From: Acetobacteraceae bacterium
GTDB taxonomy: Bacteria; Pseudomonadota; Alphaproteobacteria; Acetobacterales; Acetobacteraceae
Length of the DNA: 15,750 bases
Direction: 5' to 3'
Assembly: GCA_027306955.1 (NCBI GenBank)
Contig: DAHUXX010000108.1
Location: 1-15,750 of the forward strand
Shown piece after piece: positions 1 to 6,805 of this stretch (the stretch's first letter is position 1; the number at the start of each line of letters is the position of its first letter). The position numbers and the translations under genes were made by a program. The notes below the pieces were generated by a model. It saw only the letters and a program-made list of their open reading frames with translations, was not told the origin of the DNA and made no database searches.

Positions 1-505
1 CCGTCGGCCCCAGATGCACCGGCCGCTCGTTGCGGAACACGCGATGCGCCGCGAGGTCCATGGTGATGTCATGGAAACTCAGCTTGCCCTTGCCCGGCAC
101 CGCGCTCGCGCGCCGCAGCAGCGCCCGCACCCGCGCCAGCAACGCCTCGATGCTGAAAGGTTTCGCGATGTAATCGTCCGCCCCGGTGTTGAGCCCGCGC
201 ACCGCGTCCTGGTCCTCCGCGCGCGCCGTCACCATGATCACCGGCAGGTCACGCGTCTGCGGCCGGCGGCGGATCTGCCGGCACACCTCGAGCCCGGAGA
301 CGGTCGGCAGCATCCAGTCGAGCAGCACCAGGTCCGGCGGCGCCTCGGCGATGCGCGTCAGCGCCTCCTGCCCGTCAGCCGCCTCCTCCACGACATAGCC
401 CTGCTTTTCCAGATTGTAGCGAAGCATCGTCGCCAGCGCCGCTTCATCCTCGACGACCAGCACCACCGCCCGCCCGCCCGCCTCGCCGCCGCGCGCCCTT
501 TCCAT
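1..505 (-). CDS. phoB: Phosphate regulon response regulator PhoB (partial, C-terminus off the left edge)
   Basis: PhoB is the response regulator that PhoR phosphorylates at low phosphate; it then binds PHO boxes to activate pst and other genes. The visible 168 residues hold a full receiver domain: acidic pair D20/E21, phosphoacceptor D63 in an LLDWMLP strand, T93, and K115 in YIAKPF. The start of the OmpR-type winged-helix output domain follows from about residue 142; its DNA-recognition helix lies outside the window. Position as the last visible gene after phoU supports PhoB over other OmpR-family regulators. I chose the ATG at 505. An in-frame GTG at 523 overlaps the phoU stop codon (GTGA) and has a purine-rich GGGGGTGG stretch upstream, so a start six codons earlier with translational coupling is quite possible. 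Identity is strong from domain plus context. Confidence 0.9.
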   Translation of the reverse strand, partial: MERARGGEAGGRAVVLVVEDEAALATMLRYNLEKQGYVVEEAADGQEALTRIAEAPPDLVLLDWMLPTVSGLEVCRQIRRRPQTRDLPVIMVTARAEDQDAVRGLNTGADDYIAKPFSIEALLARVRALLRRASAVPGKGKLSFHDITMDLAAHRVFRNERPVHLGPT

Positions 506-519
506 CGTCGCGGCCCGGA

Positions 520-1248
520 TCACTCACCACCCCCGCCCGGCCGCACCACCGCATAGGACGAGGTATCGGCTTTCGGTCGCGCCTCGGAGAGCGGCGTGCC
601 TGTCACCGCGTAATGGATCGTCTCGGCGATGTTGGTCGCGTGGTCGCCGATGCGCTCCAGGTTCTTGGCGATGAACAGCAGGTGCGCGCACGGCGTGATG
701 TTGCGCGGGTCTTCCATCATGTACGTGATCAACTCGCGGAAGATAGCGTTGTAGAACCCGTCGATCGCCTCGTCGGATCGCCACACGTGCAGCGCCTTCT
801 CCGCGTCCTTCTCGCCGATCGCATCGACGACCGCCTTGAGGTTCTCCTGCACCAGCCGCGACATGTGCCCCAGCCCCGCGAGGCTGAACGGCAGCGAATA
901 CTGCCCCAGCACGATGCTGCGCTTGGCCACGTTCGCCGCGTAGTCGCCGATGCGCTCAAGGTCGCCCGTCATCTTCAGCGCCGCCACGATCTGGCGTAGG
1001 TCCCCCGCGACCGGCTGGCGCAGCGCCAGCATCCGGATCACGAAGGCCTCGATGTCGCGCTCCATCGCATCGACCTTGGCATCGCCCTCGACGACCTTCG
1101 CCGCGAGTTCCGCGTCGCCGTCGAGCACGGCGCTGGTCGCGAGGCTTACCTGGCTCTCCACCATCCCGCCCATCTCGGTGATGAGCCCGGCGAGACGCTG
1201 CAGCTCCTGTTCGTAGCTCTTGACGATATGCTCGGCGCTTTCGGGCAT
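520..1248 (-). CDS. phoU: Phosphate signalling adaptor PhoU
   Basis: PhoU is a cytoplasmic helical protein that connects the PstSCAB transporter with the PhoR kinase, restraining the Pho response when phosphate is plentiful. The 242-residue product has the family's tandem three-helix-bundle layout. Each half carries the metal-binding ExxxD signature: E98/D102 in DLERIGDYAANVAKR and E198/D202 in NLERIGDHATNIAE. Length matches the family (E. coli about 241). The ATG at 1248 follows a strong GAGGAGGA ribosome site that overlaps the end of pstB; the gap to the pstB stop is 9 nt, so the two are cotranscribed. The last about 20 residues are a loose, Gly-rich tail. Confidence 0.95.
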   Translation of the reverse strand: MPESAEHIVKSYEQELQRLAGLITEMGGMVESQVSLATSAVLDGDAELAAKVVEGDAKVDAMERDIEAFVIRMLALRQPVAGDLRQIVAALKMTGDLERIGDYAANVAKRSIVLGQYSLPFSLAGLGHMSRLVQENLKAVVDAIGEKDAEKALHVWRSDEAIDGFYNAIFRELITYMMEDPRNITPCAHLLFIAKNLERIGDHATNIAETIHYAVTGTPLSEARPKADTSSYAVVRPGGGGE

Positions 1249-1257
1249 GGATCCTCC

Positions 1258-2067
1258 TCAGCCGAACCGGCCGGTGATGTAGTCCTGGGTGCGCTTCTCG
1301 CGCGGGGCCGTGAACATCGTGCCGGCGTCCGCCACCTCCACCATCTCGCCGAGGTAGAAGAACGCCACCCGGTCGGCGACGCGCGCCGCCTGCTGCATGT
1401 TGTGCGTCACCATGGCGATGGTGAAATCGCGCTTCAGCTCGTCGATCAGCTCCTCGACCTTGAGCGTGGAGATCGGGTCGAGCGCGCTGGTCGGCTCGTC
1501 GAGCAGGATCACCTCGGGCTTCACCGCGATGGTGCGCGCGATGCACAGCCGCTGCTGCTGCCCGCCGGAAAGCCCGGTCGCCGGCGCGCCGAGCCGGTCC
1601 TTCACCTCGTCCCACAGCGCCGCACGGGTCAGCGCCCACTCGACGCGCTCCTCCATCTGCGCGCGCGAGGGCCGCTCGTGCAGCCGCACGCCGAAGGCGA
1701 TGTTCTCGCGGATCGACATCGGGAACGGCGTCGGCTTCTGGAACACCATGCCGATACGGGACCGCAACAGATCGAGGTCCACGCCAGGCCCGATGATGTT
1801 CATCCCGTCCATCATCGCCTCGCCTGTCGCGCGCTGCCCGGGATAGAGGTCGTACATGCGGTTGAGGCAGCGCAGCAGCGTCGACTTGCCGCAGCCGGAG
1901 GGCCCGATCAGCGCCGTTACCTGCCGCTCCGGAAAATCGAGCGTGACGCCACGCAGCGCCTGGTGGCTACCGTAGAAGAAATCGAGGTTGCGGATGGCGA
2001 TCTTGGCCGCGGCCACGGTACCGGAGGCCGCCGCTGCCGGGGCGCTGTCATTCGTCGTCGTGCTCAT
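1258..2067 (-). CDS. pstB: Phosphate ABC transporter ATP-binding protein PstB
   Basis: PstB is the ATPase of the PstSCAB high-affinity phosphate importer, on the cytoplasmic face of the PstCA channel. All ABC motifs are intact: Walker A GPSGCGKST (residues 55-63 from this start), a Q-loop in MVFQKPTPFPMSI, the signature LSGGQQQRL, Walker B VILLDEPTSALD and the switch histidine in MVTHN. The PFPMSI after the Q-loop and the FFYGSHQAL near the N-terminus are typical of PstB. I prefer the ATG at 2067 (269 aa) because a GGAG lies 8 nt upstream. An in-frame ATG at 2094 would add nine residues, but its GAAGG is only 2 nt from the start codon. The gene follows pstA closely, as expected for one operon. 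Confidence 0.95.
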   Translation of the reverse strand: MSTTTNDSAPAAAASGTVAAAKIAIRNLDFFYGSHQALRGVTLDFPERQVTALIGPSGCGKSTLLRCLNRMYDLYPGQRATGEAMMDGMNIIGPGVDLDLLRSRIGMVFQKPTPFPMSIRENIAFGVRLHERPSRAQMEERVEWALTRAALWDEVKDRLGAPATGLSGGQQQRLCIARTIAVKPEVILLDEPTSALDPISTLKVEELIDELKRDFTIAMVTHNMQQAARVADRVAFFYLGEMVEVADAGTMFTAPREKRTQDYITGRFG

Positions 2068-2100
2068 CGCCTCGTCTCCGAAGGGTGCGGTCATCGCCTT

Positions 2101-3006
2101 CTACCTCCCGCCCTGCCGCCTCAGCAGCACCAGCCGTGCCGTGACGCTGATCAACAGGACGATGAACGTCACCAGGAATGCCGCGGCATACGCGAGCGCG
2201 TTGGCGGACGCGAACGGCTCGTTGATGAAGGCCCAGATCGCGTAGGTGAGATAGCCCACCGGCGAGCCCACCAGCTGCCCGTTCCACATATAGGACGACC
2301 ACCCCGCCGTGTAGATCAGCGGCGCCGTCTCGCCGACGGAGATCGCAAACGCGAGCAGGATGCCGGTGACAACGCCCGGCATCGCCACTGGCAGCGCGAT
2401 CCGCCACGCGACCAGCCCTTCGCCCGCGCCCAGCGCGAACGCTGCCTCCTGCATCGCCGCCGGCACCTGGCTCAACGCCAGCTCCGTGGTGCGGCAGATA
2501 TAGGGCAGGCAGAGGATCGCGATGGTGATGCAGGCCGCGGCGAGCGAGAATTTCCACCCCAGCCCCTCGACCATCGTCACGTACCCGAAATAACCTAGCA
2601 CGATCGAGGGCACCCCCACCAGCACGTCCGCCATGAAGCGGATCGCGCGCGCGAACAGCGTGTGGCTGAACTGCGCGGCATAGAGCCCGGCGGCAACCCC
2701 GAACGGCACCGCGAGGATCATCGATCCCACGCCGATCACCAGCGTGCCCTCGATCGCGTTCAGCAATCCTCCGCCGGTACCCTGCGTCACCTCGAGAAAC
2801 ACGGTCGGCGTCAGCGCGCTGAATCCGCGCAGCAACACCATCAGCAGGATCCAGCCCATCGCGATCCCCAGCAGGCCGAAGCCGATGGCGCACAGGCCCC
2901 ACCCCGCGACCGACCAGGTCCGCCGGCGCCGCATCCGCAGGAGCCGCGCCGCCTCGCGCGCGGGCTCGCCCGCGCCCATTCCGCCGCTCGCCATCACACC
3001 GCTCAT
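2101..3006 (-). CDS. pstA: Phosphate ABC transporter permease PstA
   Basis: PstA is one of the two inner-membrane subunits that form the phosphate channel with PstC. The 301-residue protein starts with a charged cytoplasmic stretch (Arg-rich around residues 20-30) and then shows about six hydrophobic segments. The permease EAA loop, which docks to PstB, is seen in QEAAFALGAGEGLVAWRIALP. ISVGETAPLIYTAG is a typical PstA segment. The ATG at 3006 overlaps the pstC stop as ATGA, so translation is probably coupled; a GAAGG lies about 10 nt upstream. The reading frame stays open far upstream inside pstC, but that extension is only a shadow of pstC in another frame. Confidence 0.93.
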   Translation of the reverse strand: MSGVMASGGMGAGEPAREAARLLRMRRRRTWSVAGWGLCAIGFGLLGIAMGWILLMVLLRGFSALTPTVFLEVTQGTGGGLLNAIEGTLVIGVGSMILAVPFGVAAGLYAAQFSHTLFARAIRFMADVLVGVPSIVLGYFGYVTMVEGLGWKFSLAAACITIAILCLPYICRTTELALSQVPAAMQEAAFALGAGEGLVAWRIALPVAMPGVVTGILLAFAISVGETAPLIYTAGWSSYMWNGQLVGSPVGYLTYAIWAFINEPFASANALAYAAAFLVTFIVLLISVTARLVLLRRQGGR

Positions 3007-3962
3007 ACCCGCGCCGCCTTCAGCCCGGCGCGGTACAGCACCAGCCGGGCCAGCGTGTTGACCCCCAGCGAGATCACGGAGAGCACGAGCGCCACCTCCG
3101 CCAGCGAGCGCACGGCCAGACCCGTCGGGTCCTGCAGTGCGCTGTCGAGCTGCGAGACGATGAACGCCGCCATGGTGGAAATCGGCGAGTAGATGTTGGG
3201 CGGCAGGTAGTTGAGCGCGTTGCCGCTCACCATCAGCACCGCCATGGTCTCGCCCAGCGCCCGCCCGGTCGCGAGGATGGTCACACCGATCAGGATCTTG
3301 CGCACGCCTGGCAGCACCACTTTCCACACGGCCTCGAAGCGCGTCACCCCCAGCGCCGCGGCGGATTCGCGCACCACCATCGGTTCGGCCAGGATCGCGT
3401 CGCGCAGCGTCGCCGCGATCAGCGGCACGATCATCAGCGACAGCACGATCCCCGCGGTCAGCAACCCAGAACCGCTGCCCGTGGACCCGCCGAGGAACGG
3501 AACGAACCCCAGCACACGCCCCATCACGGGAAAAACATAATGCCCGAGCAATGGCACCAGCACCGCGTAGCCCCACAGGCCGAACACCACGGAGGGCACC
3601 GCTGCCAGCAGCTCGACGAAGAACGAAAGCCACATCCTGAACCGCGCCGGCACCGCTTCGGCCAGGAAGATCGCCGCCCCCACGCCGATCGGTACGGCGA
3701 TCACCAGCGCGATCAACGTCGAAAGCAGCGTCCCCGCGATCAGGAACAGGATGCCGTAATGCGCCCCCGGCAGCACCTGCACCCCATTGCGCACGATCGG
3801 CGAGCCATACGTGTTGCCCAGGTTCCACGACGTGCTGGTGATGAAGCCGAGCCCGTTGAACCGCACCGCGGGCCAGGAATAGACCGCGAGGAACAGCCGC
3901 ACGGCGATCAGGCTGGCCGGCAGCACGGCGGCGAAGACGGCCAGGACACGGCGGAAGGACAT
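3003..3962 (-). CDS. pstC: Phosphate ABC transporter permease PstC
   Basis: PstC is the partner inner-membrane subunit of PstA. The product is 319 residues, the same length as I recall for E. coli PstC. It has an N-terminal hydrophobic segment, a periplasmic loop containing FITSTSWNLG (the FxxxSWNP-like region of PstC) and several later membrane spans. The EAA docking loop appears in RESAAALGVTRFEAVWKVVLP. The charged pore-region segment ATGRALGETMAVLMVSGN is also typical. The ATG at 3962 has no convincing ribosome-binding sequence directly upstream. It lies 80 nt after pstS, with a stable hairpin in that gap, so PstC is probably made in much smaller amounts than PstS. Confidence 0.94.
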   Translation of the reverse strand: MSFRRVLAVFAAVLPASLIAVRLFLAVYSWPAVRFNGLGFITSTSWNLGNTYGSPIVRNGVQVLPGAHYGILFLIAGTLLSTLIALVIAVPIGVGAAIFLAEAVPARFRMWLSFFVELLAAVPSVVFGLWGYAVLVPLLGHYVFPVMGRVLGFVPFLGGSTGSGSGLLTAGIVLSLMIVPLIAATLRDAILAEPMVVRESAAALGVTRFEAVWKVVLPGVRKILIGVTILATGRALGETMAVLMVSGNALNYLPPNIYSPISTMAAFIVSQLDSALQDPTGLAVRSLAEVALVLSVISLGVNTLARLVLYRAGLKAARV

Positions 3963-3988
3963 CGGAAAACCCGGGGCTGAAACAGGAT

Positions 3989-4015
3989 GACGCCGCCGGG
4001 GTCGCCGGCGGCGTC
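3989..4015 (-). repeat. Perfect 11-bp inverted repeat (hairpin) between pstS and pstC
   Basis: The arms at 3989-3999 and 4005-4015 are perfect reverse complements (GACGCCGCCGG against CCGGCGGCGTC) with a 5-nt loop. It lies in the 80-nt gap after the pstS stop. The minus-strand RNA after it continues ATCCTGTTTC, with no U-run, so it is a weak candidate for a full intrinsic terminator. Inference: an RNA-stabilising or attenuating stem that lets pstS mRNA exceed pstCAB mRNA, as is common when a binding-protein gene leads an ABC operon. Confidence 0.7.
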
Positions 4016-4042
4016 GTAACCTCTAGCAGATCAGACCCCGAG

Positions 4043-5125
4043 TCACTTGATGGTCGCGATCTGCGCGGCGCTCAGCTTGGCGGCGGCGGGCGGCAGCGCG
4101 ACGAAGCTCACCGCATCCATGAAGTGCTGCGCGTTGCCGCCCTCGGGGGAGATCGCCCAGGTGAAGAACTTGCGCAGCTCCGCGGCCACCGCGGCGTTGG
4201 GCTGCTGCGCCTTCACGATCGCGTACTCGTAGTTGATGATCGGGTAGGAGTCGGCACCGGGCGCATAGACCAGGCTGATGCGCTCGTCCGCCGGCGTCTT
4301 TTCCGTCATCGCTGCTGCCGCCGCCTTCACGTTGGCGATGGTCAGCGCCACGAACTTGCCGTCCTTGTTCTGGAGCAGCGCCTCGCCCAGCTTGTTCTGC
4401 ACGATCGCCTGCCTGAAGCTCACGCCGATATAGGCGATCGAGTACGGCGTGGTCTTGATCGCGTTGACCATGCCCGGGTTGCCGTTGGCGCCGATCGCAC
4501 CCGGCGCCGCCGGCCAGCTCACCGTGGTGCCGTAGCCCACGGAGTTCTGCCAGGACGGCGTCGAGAACGCGAGATATTGCGAGAAGATGAACGTATCGCC
4601 GCTGCCATCGGTGCGGTGCACGGTCACGATCCCATGGTCAGGCAGCTTCACGCCTGGGTTCAGCGCCGCGATCGCGGGATCGTTCCACTTGGTGATCTTG
4701 CCGCCGTAGATGCCGGTCAGCACCGGGCCCGACAACCTGAGCGCCGTCGCGTTCAGCCCCGGAACGTTGTAGTTGACCATCTGGCTCGAGATCGCCAGCG
4801 GGATGTTCAGCATCCCCTTGTGCATCTTCATCAGCGCGTCGGAGAGATAGGCGTCGGAGGCGCCGATCTGCGCTACGCCCGAGATCGACTGCGAAATGCC
4901 GGTGCCGCTGCCCGTGCTCTGCGTGGTGATCTTCACGCCCGGGTTCGCCTTCGTATAGGCCGGCACCCAGAGGTTGAACAGCGGATAGAGCAGGCTCGAC
5001 CCGGTCTCCAGCAGGTTCACGGTGGCGGCCTTCGCCGGCGTGGCGCCGACGGTGAGGCCGGCAAGGGCGGTCGCCATCGCCCCCATCAGCACGAGGCGGC
5101 GGCCGGTAGCGGTGCGTCCTGACAT
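4043..5125 (-). CDS. pstS: Periplasmic phosphate-binding protein PstS
   Basis: PstS captures inorganic phosphate in the periplasm and delivers it to PstCA. The 360-residue precursor has a clear signal peptide: basic start, hydrophobic core, and an AKA/A signal-peptidase I site after about A33. No lipobox cysteine is present, so it should be soluble. Binding-site segments are visible: TGSSLLYPL (from T41), STGSGTGIS, GASDAYLS and HRTDGSGDT. These match the family's phosphate-coordinating Thr, Ser, Arg and Asp positions. The ATG at 5125 follows a GGGAGAGAG purine stretch. It is the first gene of the pst-phoU-phoB operon, downstream of a PHO-box-like repeat and a structured leader. The coding strand ends 80 nt before pstC. 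Confidence 0.94.
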   Translation of the reverse strand: MSGRTATGRRLVLMGAMATALAGLTVGATPAKAATVNLLETGSSLLYPLFNLWVPAYTKANPGVKITTQSTGSGTGISQSISGVAQIGASDAYLSDALMKMHKGMLNIPLAISSQMVNYNVPGLNATALRLSGPVLTGIYGGKITKWNDPAIAALNPGVKLPDHGIVTVHRTDGSGDTFIFSQYLAFSTPSWQNSVGYGTTVSWPAAPGAIGANGNPGMVNAIKTTPYSIAYIGVSFRQAIVQNKLGEALLQNKDGKFVALTIANVKAAAAAMTEKTPADERISLVYAPGADSYPIINYEYAIVKAQQPNAAVAAELRKFFTWAISPEGGNAQHFMDAVSFVALPPAAAKLSAAQIATIK

Positions 5126-5150
5126 CAGGTTCTCTCTCCCATGAACGTTC

Positions 5151-5179
5151 CCGGCACGGCGGACTCGCCCGCCGGCCGG
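5151..5179 (-). repeat. Stem-loop in the pstS 5' leader
   Basis: The arms 5151-5162 and 5169-5179 pair over 11 GC-rich base pairs with one bulged base (5156) and a 6-nt loop (5163-5168). The structure ends 25 nt before the pstS ATG, leaving the ribosome site unpaired. No gene overlaps it. Inference: a 5' UTR stem that may protect pstS mRNA or modulate translation. It has no U-run and does not look like a terminator. Confidence 0.55.
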
Positions 5180-5214
5180 ACGCCCCGCTCATAGGTGGGG
5201 ATCGCGACCGCTCC

Positions 5215-5243
5215 ATTTCACTTTTATGAAGCTTCCATGACAG
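5215..5243 (-). promoter_or_regulatory. PHO-box-like PhoB binding site upstream of pstS
   Basis: Read on the minus strand, three 7-mers sit 11 bp apart. CTGTCAT (5243-5237) is a perfect match to the PHO-box half-site. GCTTCAT (5232-5226) and GTGAAAT (5221-5215) are weaker. The spacers are 4 nt (GGAA and AAAA). This is the classic PhoB direct-repeat layout, located about 90-120 bp before pstS. It implies phosphate-starvation activation of the whole operon, including phoB itself. I could not assign a sure -10; TATGAG at 5193-5188 is one candidate, though its spacing is longer than usual. Confidence 0.75.
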
Positions 5244-5272
5244 CGCGCGCGGCCCTGGCCCGCGGCGCACCC

Positions 5273-5728
5273 TCAGATCGCGTAGCTCACCGGCTCCGGC
5301 ACGGGCCGCGGCAGCCCGGCCGCGACCGCCTGGCGCACCAGGTCCTCCAGCGTCACCGCCCGCAACGCCTCCACCGCCGCCTGGTCCGCTGCCATCCACG
5401 CCGCGTCCGCGATCGCCGCCAGCGATGCGGCGGACCCGGTCTTCACGTCCGGCCCGGCACCGGCCACCTCGGTCATCGTCGCTGCGATCTCGGCCAGCGT
5501 GATGTCGCGCGCCGGCCGCCCCAGCCGATACCCGCCGCGCGGCCCACGGATACTGTCCAACATCCCGGTCCGCGCAAGGATCTGCAGCAGCGGCTCCAGC
5601 CCCCGCCGCGCCTGCCCCAGCCGCTCCGCCAGGTCCGCAGCCGAAACCGTCCCCGCCCGCCCGGCATGGAACGCCACGTCCAGCATGATCTCGATGGCCG
5701 TCAGCGCGCGTTCGCGGCGAATCAACAT
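5273..5728 (-). CDS. Rrf2-family transcriptional regulator (CymR-like, no cysteines)
   Basis: This 151-residue protein has the Rrf2 fold: an N-terminal helix, a winged helix-turn-helix over about residues 20-60, and the family's wing signature RGPRGGYRLGRPARDITLAEI (61-81). Rrf2 members include IscR (Fe-S), NsrR (NO) and CymR (cysteine). This one has no cysteine at all, so it cannot bind an Fe-S cluster through cysteines as IscR and NsrR do. Divergence from a cysteine synthase gene points to a CymR-like role in sulfur control. In Bacillus, CymR works in complex with CysK; a similar partnership here is inference. I chose the ATG at 5728 because MLIRRERALTAI matches the usual Rrf2 start; the upstream ribosome site (GAGTGG) is weak. 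A palindrome sits 11 bp upstream, suggesting autoregulation. Confidence 0.88.
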   Translation of the reverse strand: MLIRRERALTAIEIMLDVAFHAGRAGTVSAADLAERLGQARRGLEPLLQILARTGMLDSIRGPRGGYRLGRPARDITLAEIAATMTEVAGAGPDVKTGSAASLAAIADAAWMAADQAAVEALRAVTLEDLVRQAVAAGLPRPVPEPVSYAI

Positions 5729-5738
5729 GCCCCACTCA

Positions 5739-5759
5739 ATCACGATCCAGGGTCGTGAT
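5739..5759. promoter_or_regulatory. 21-bp palindromic operator between the rrf2-type gene and cysK
   Basis: The sequence ATCACGATCC-A-GGGTCGTGAT is a near-perfect palindrome centred at 5749: 9 of 10 positions pair, with the outer seven (ATCACGA/TCGTGAT) perfect. It fills the middle of the 42-bp gap between divergent starts at 5728 and 5771. A site here would overlap both promoters. The natural candidate ligand is the dimeric Rrf2 protein encoded next door. A GATAAA at 5757-5762 could be the cysK -10; if so, the transcript would be nearly leaderless, which would fit the lack of a ribosome site before 5771. Confidence 0.65.
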
Positions 5760-5770
5760 AAACGCCGCGC

Positions 5771-6724
5771 ATGACGGATTCCCCGCAAGCCGGCCGCATT
5801 TTCGACAGCATCACCGATCTCGTCGGCCGCACCCCCGTCGTGCGCCTCTCCCGCCTCGCCGCGGAACACGCCATCGCGGCGGAATTGCTGGCGAAGCTCG
5901 AGTTCCAGAACCCGCTGGGTTCGGTCAAGGACCGCATCGGGCTGGCCATGGTCGATGCCGCGGAGGCCGCCAGGGAGATCCGCCGCGGCCGCACGGTCCT
6001 GGTCGAGCCCACCTCCGGCAATACCGGCATCGCGCTCGCCTTCGTCGCCGCCGCGCGCGGCTACCGCCTCATCGTCACCATGCCGGAGGGTGCTTCGGTG
6101 GAGCGCCGCCGCCTCATGCGCCTGCTCGGCGCCGAGGTGGAAATGACCCCCGCCGCCGACGGCATGGAGGGCGCCATCGCCCGCGCCGAGGCGATTCTCG
6201 CCGCAACGCCGGATGCCTGGATGCCGCGCCAGTTCGACAACCCGGCCAACCCCGCCATCCACCAAACGACCACCGCGGAGGAAATCTGGGCCGACTGCGC
6301 CGGCCGTCTCGACATCGTGGTCGGCGGCGCCGGCACCGGCGGCACGCTCACCGGCATCGCCCGCGCGCTCAAGCCGCGCCTGCCGCGGCTGCGCATGGTC
6401 CTCGTCGAGCCGGCGGAAAGCGCCGTCCTCTCCGGCGACGAGCCTGGCCCGCACGGCATCCAGGGCCTCGGCCCCGGCTTCAAGCCGCGCGTGCTGGAGC
6501 TGGAACGGATGGATGCGATCCGCACCGTCACCGAGCGCGAGGCTCTGGCCATGGCCCGCCTGGTTGCCCGCGTCGAGGGCATTCCCGTCGGCATTTCCTC
6601 CGGCGCTGCCCTTGCCGCCGCGATCGAGGAGGCGAGGGGCAAGCCCGCGGGCACGCGGATCCTCGCCATCGTCCCCAGCTTCGCCGAGCGCTACGTCTCC
6701 ACCGCGCGCTTCGCCGGCCTCTAG
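5771..6724 (+). CDS. cysK: Cysteine synthase A (O-acetylserine sulfhydrylase)
   Basis: The enzyme uses pyridoxal phosphate to make L-cysteine from O-acetylserine and sulfide in the cytoplasm. The 317-residue sequence carries the PLP lysine K53 in NPLGSVKDR and the substrate loop TSGNTG (81-86). The phosphate-binding glycine loop GGAGTGGTLTG (185-195) and a serine near the PLP ring nitrogen in GISSGAA (274-280) are also present. The C-terminal SFAERYVSTARF resembles CysK. It lacks a regulatory CBS domain, so it is not cystathionine beta-synthase; a CysM-type specificity is possible but less likely. The ATG at 5771 gives the family start (RIFDSITDLVGRTPVV) but has no clear ribosome site. It is divergent from the Rrf2 gene, with a shared palindrome between them. 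Confidence 0.92.
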   Translation: MTDSPQAGRIFDSITDLVGRTPVVRLSRLAAEHAIAAELLAKLEFQNPLGSVKDRIGLAMVDAAEAAREIRRGRTVLVEPTSGNTGIALAFVAAARGYRLIVTMPEGASVERRRLMRLLGAEVEMTPAADGMEGAIARAEAILAATPDAWMPRQFDNPANPAIHQTTTAEEIWADCAGRLDIVVGGAGTGGTLTGIARALKPRLPRLRMVLVEPAESAVLSGDEPGPHGIQGLGPGFKPRVLELERMDAIRTVTEREALAMARLVARVEGIPVGISSGAALAAAIEEARGKPAGTRILAIVPSFAERYVSTARFAGL

Positions 6725-6805
6725 CGCCCCGCCATCCTCCCGCGGCCCCTCGCGGCCCGGCACGATCCGTGCTTGCATGCAGGCAAAACCATACAGGAGG
6801 GGTCG

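Noticed and set aside
1228..2598. 456-codon plus-strand open frame opposite pstB and pstA
   Set aside because: The opposite strand encodes clear PstB and PstA; the translation is Arg/His-rich with no domain signal.
3985..4016. pstS-pstC hairpin as a true intrinsic terminator
   Set aside because: No U-run follows on the minus-strand RNA, and pstC-pstA-pstB lack another evident promoter, so read-through must occur.
6771..6784. GCTTGCATGCAGGC imperfect palindrome upstream of the binding-protein gene as an operator
   Set aside because: The perfect core is only 8 bp (TGCATGCA), a length that can occur by chance, and no promoter elements or regulator gene support it.
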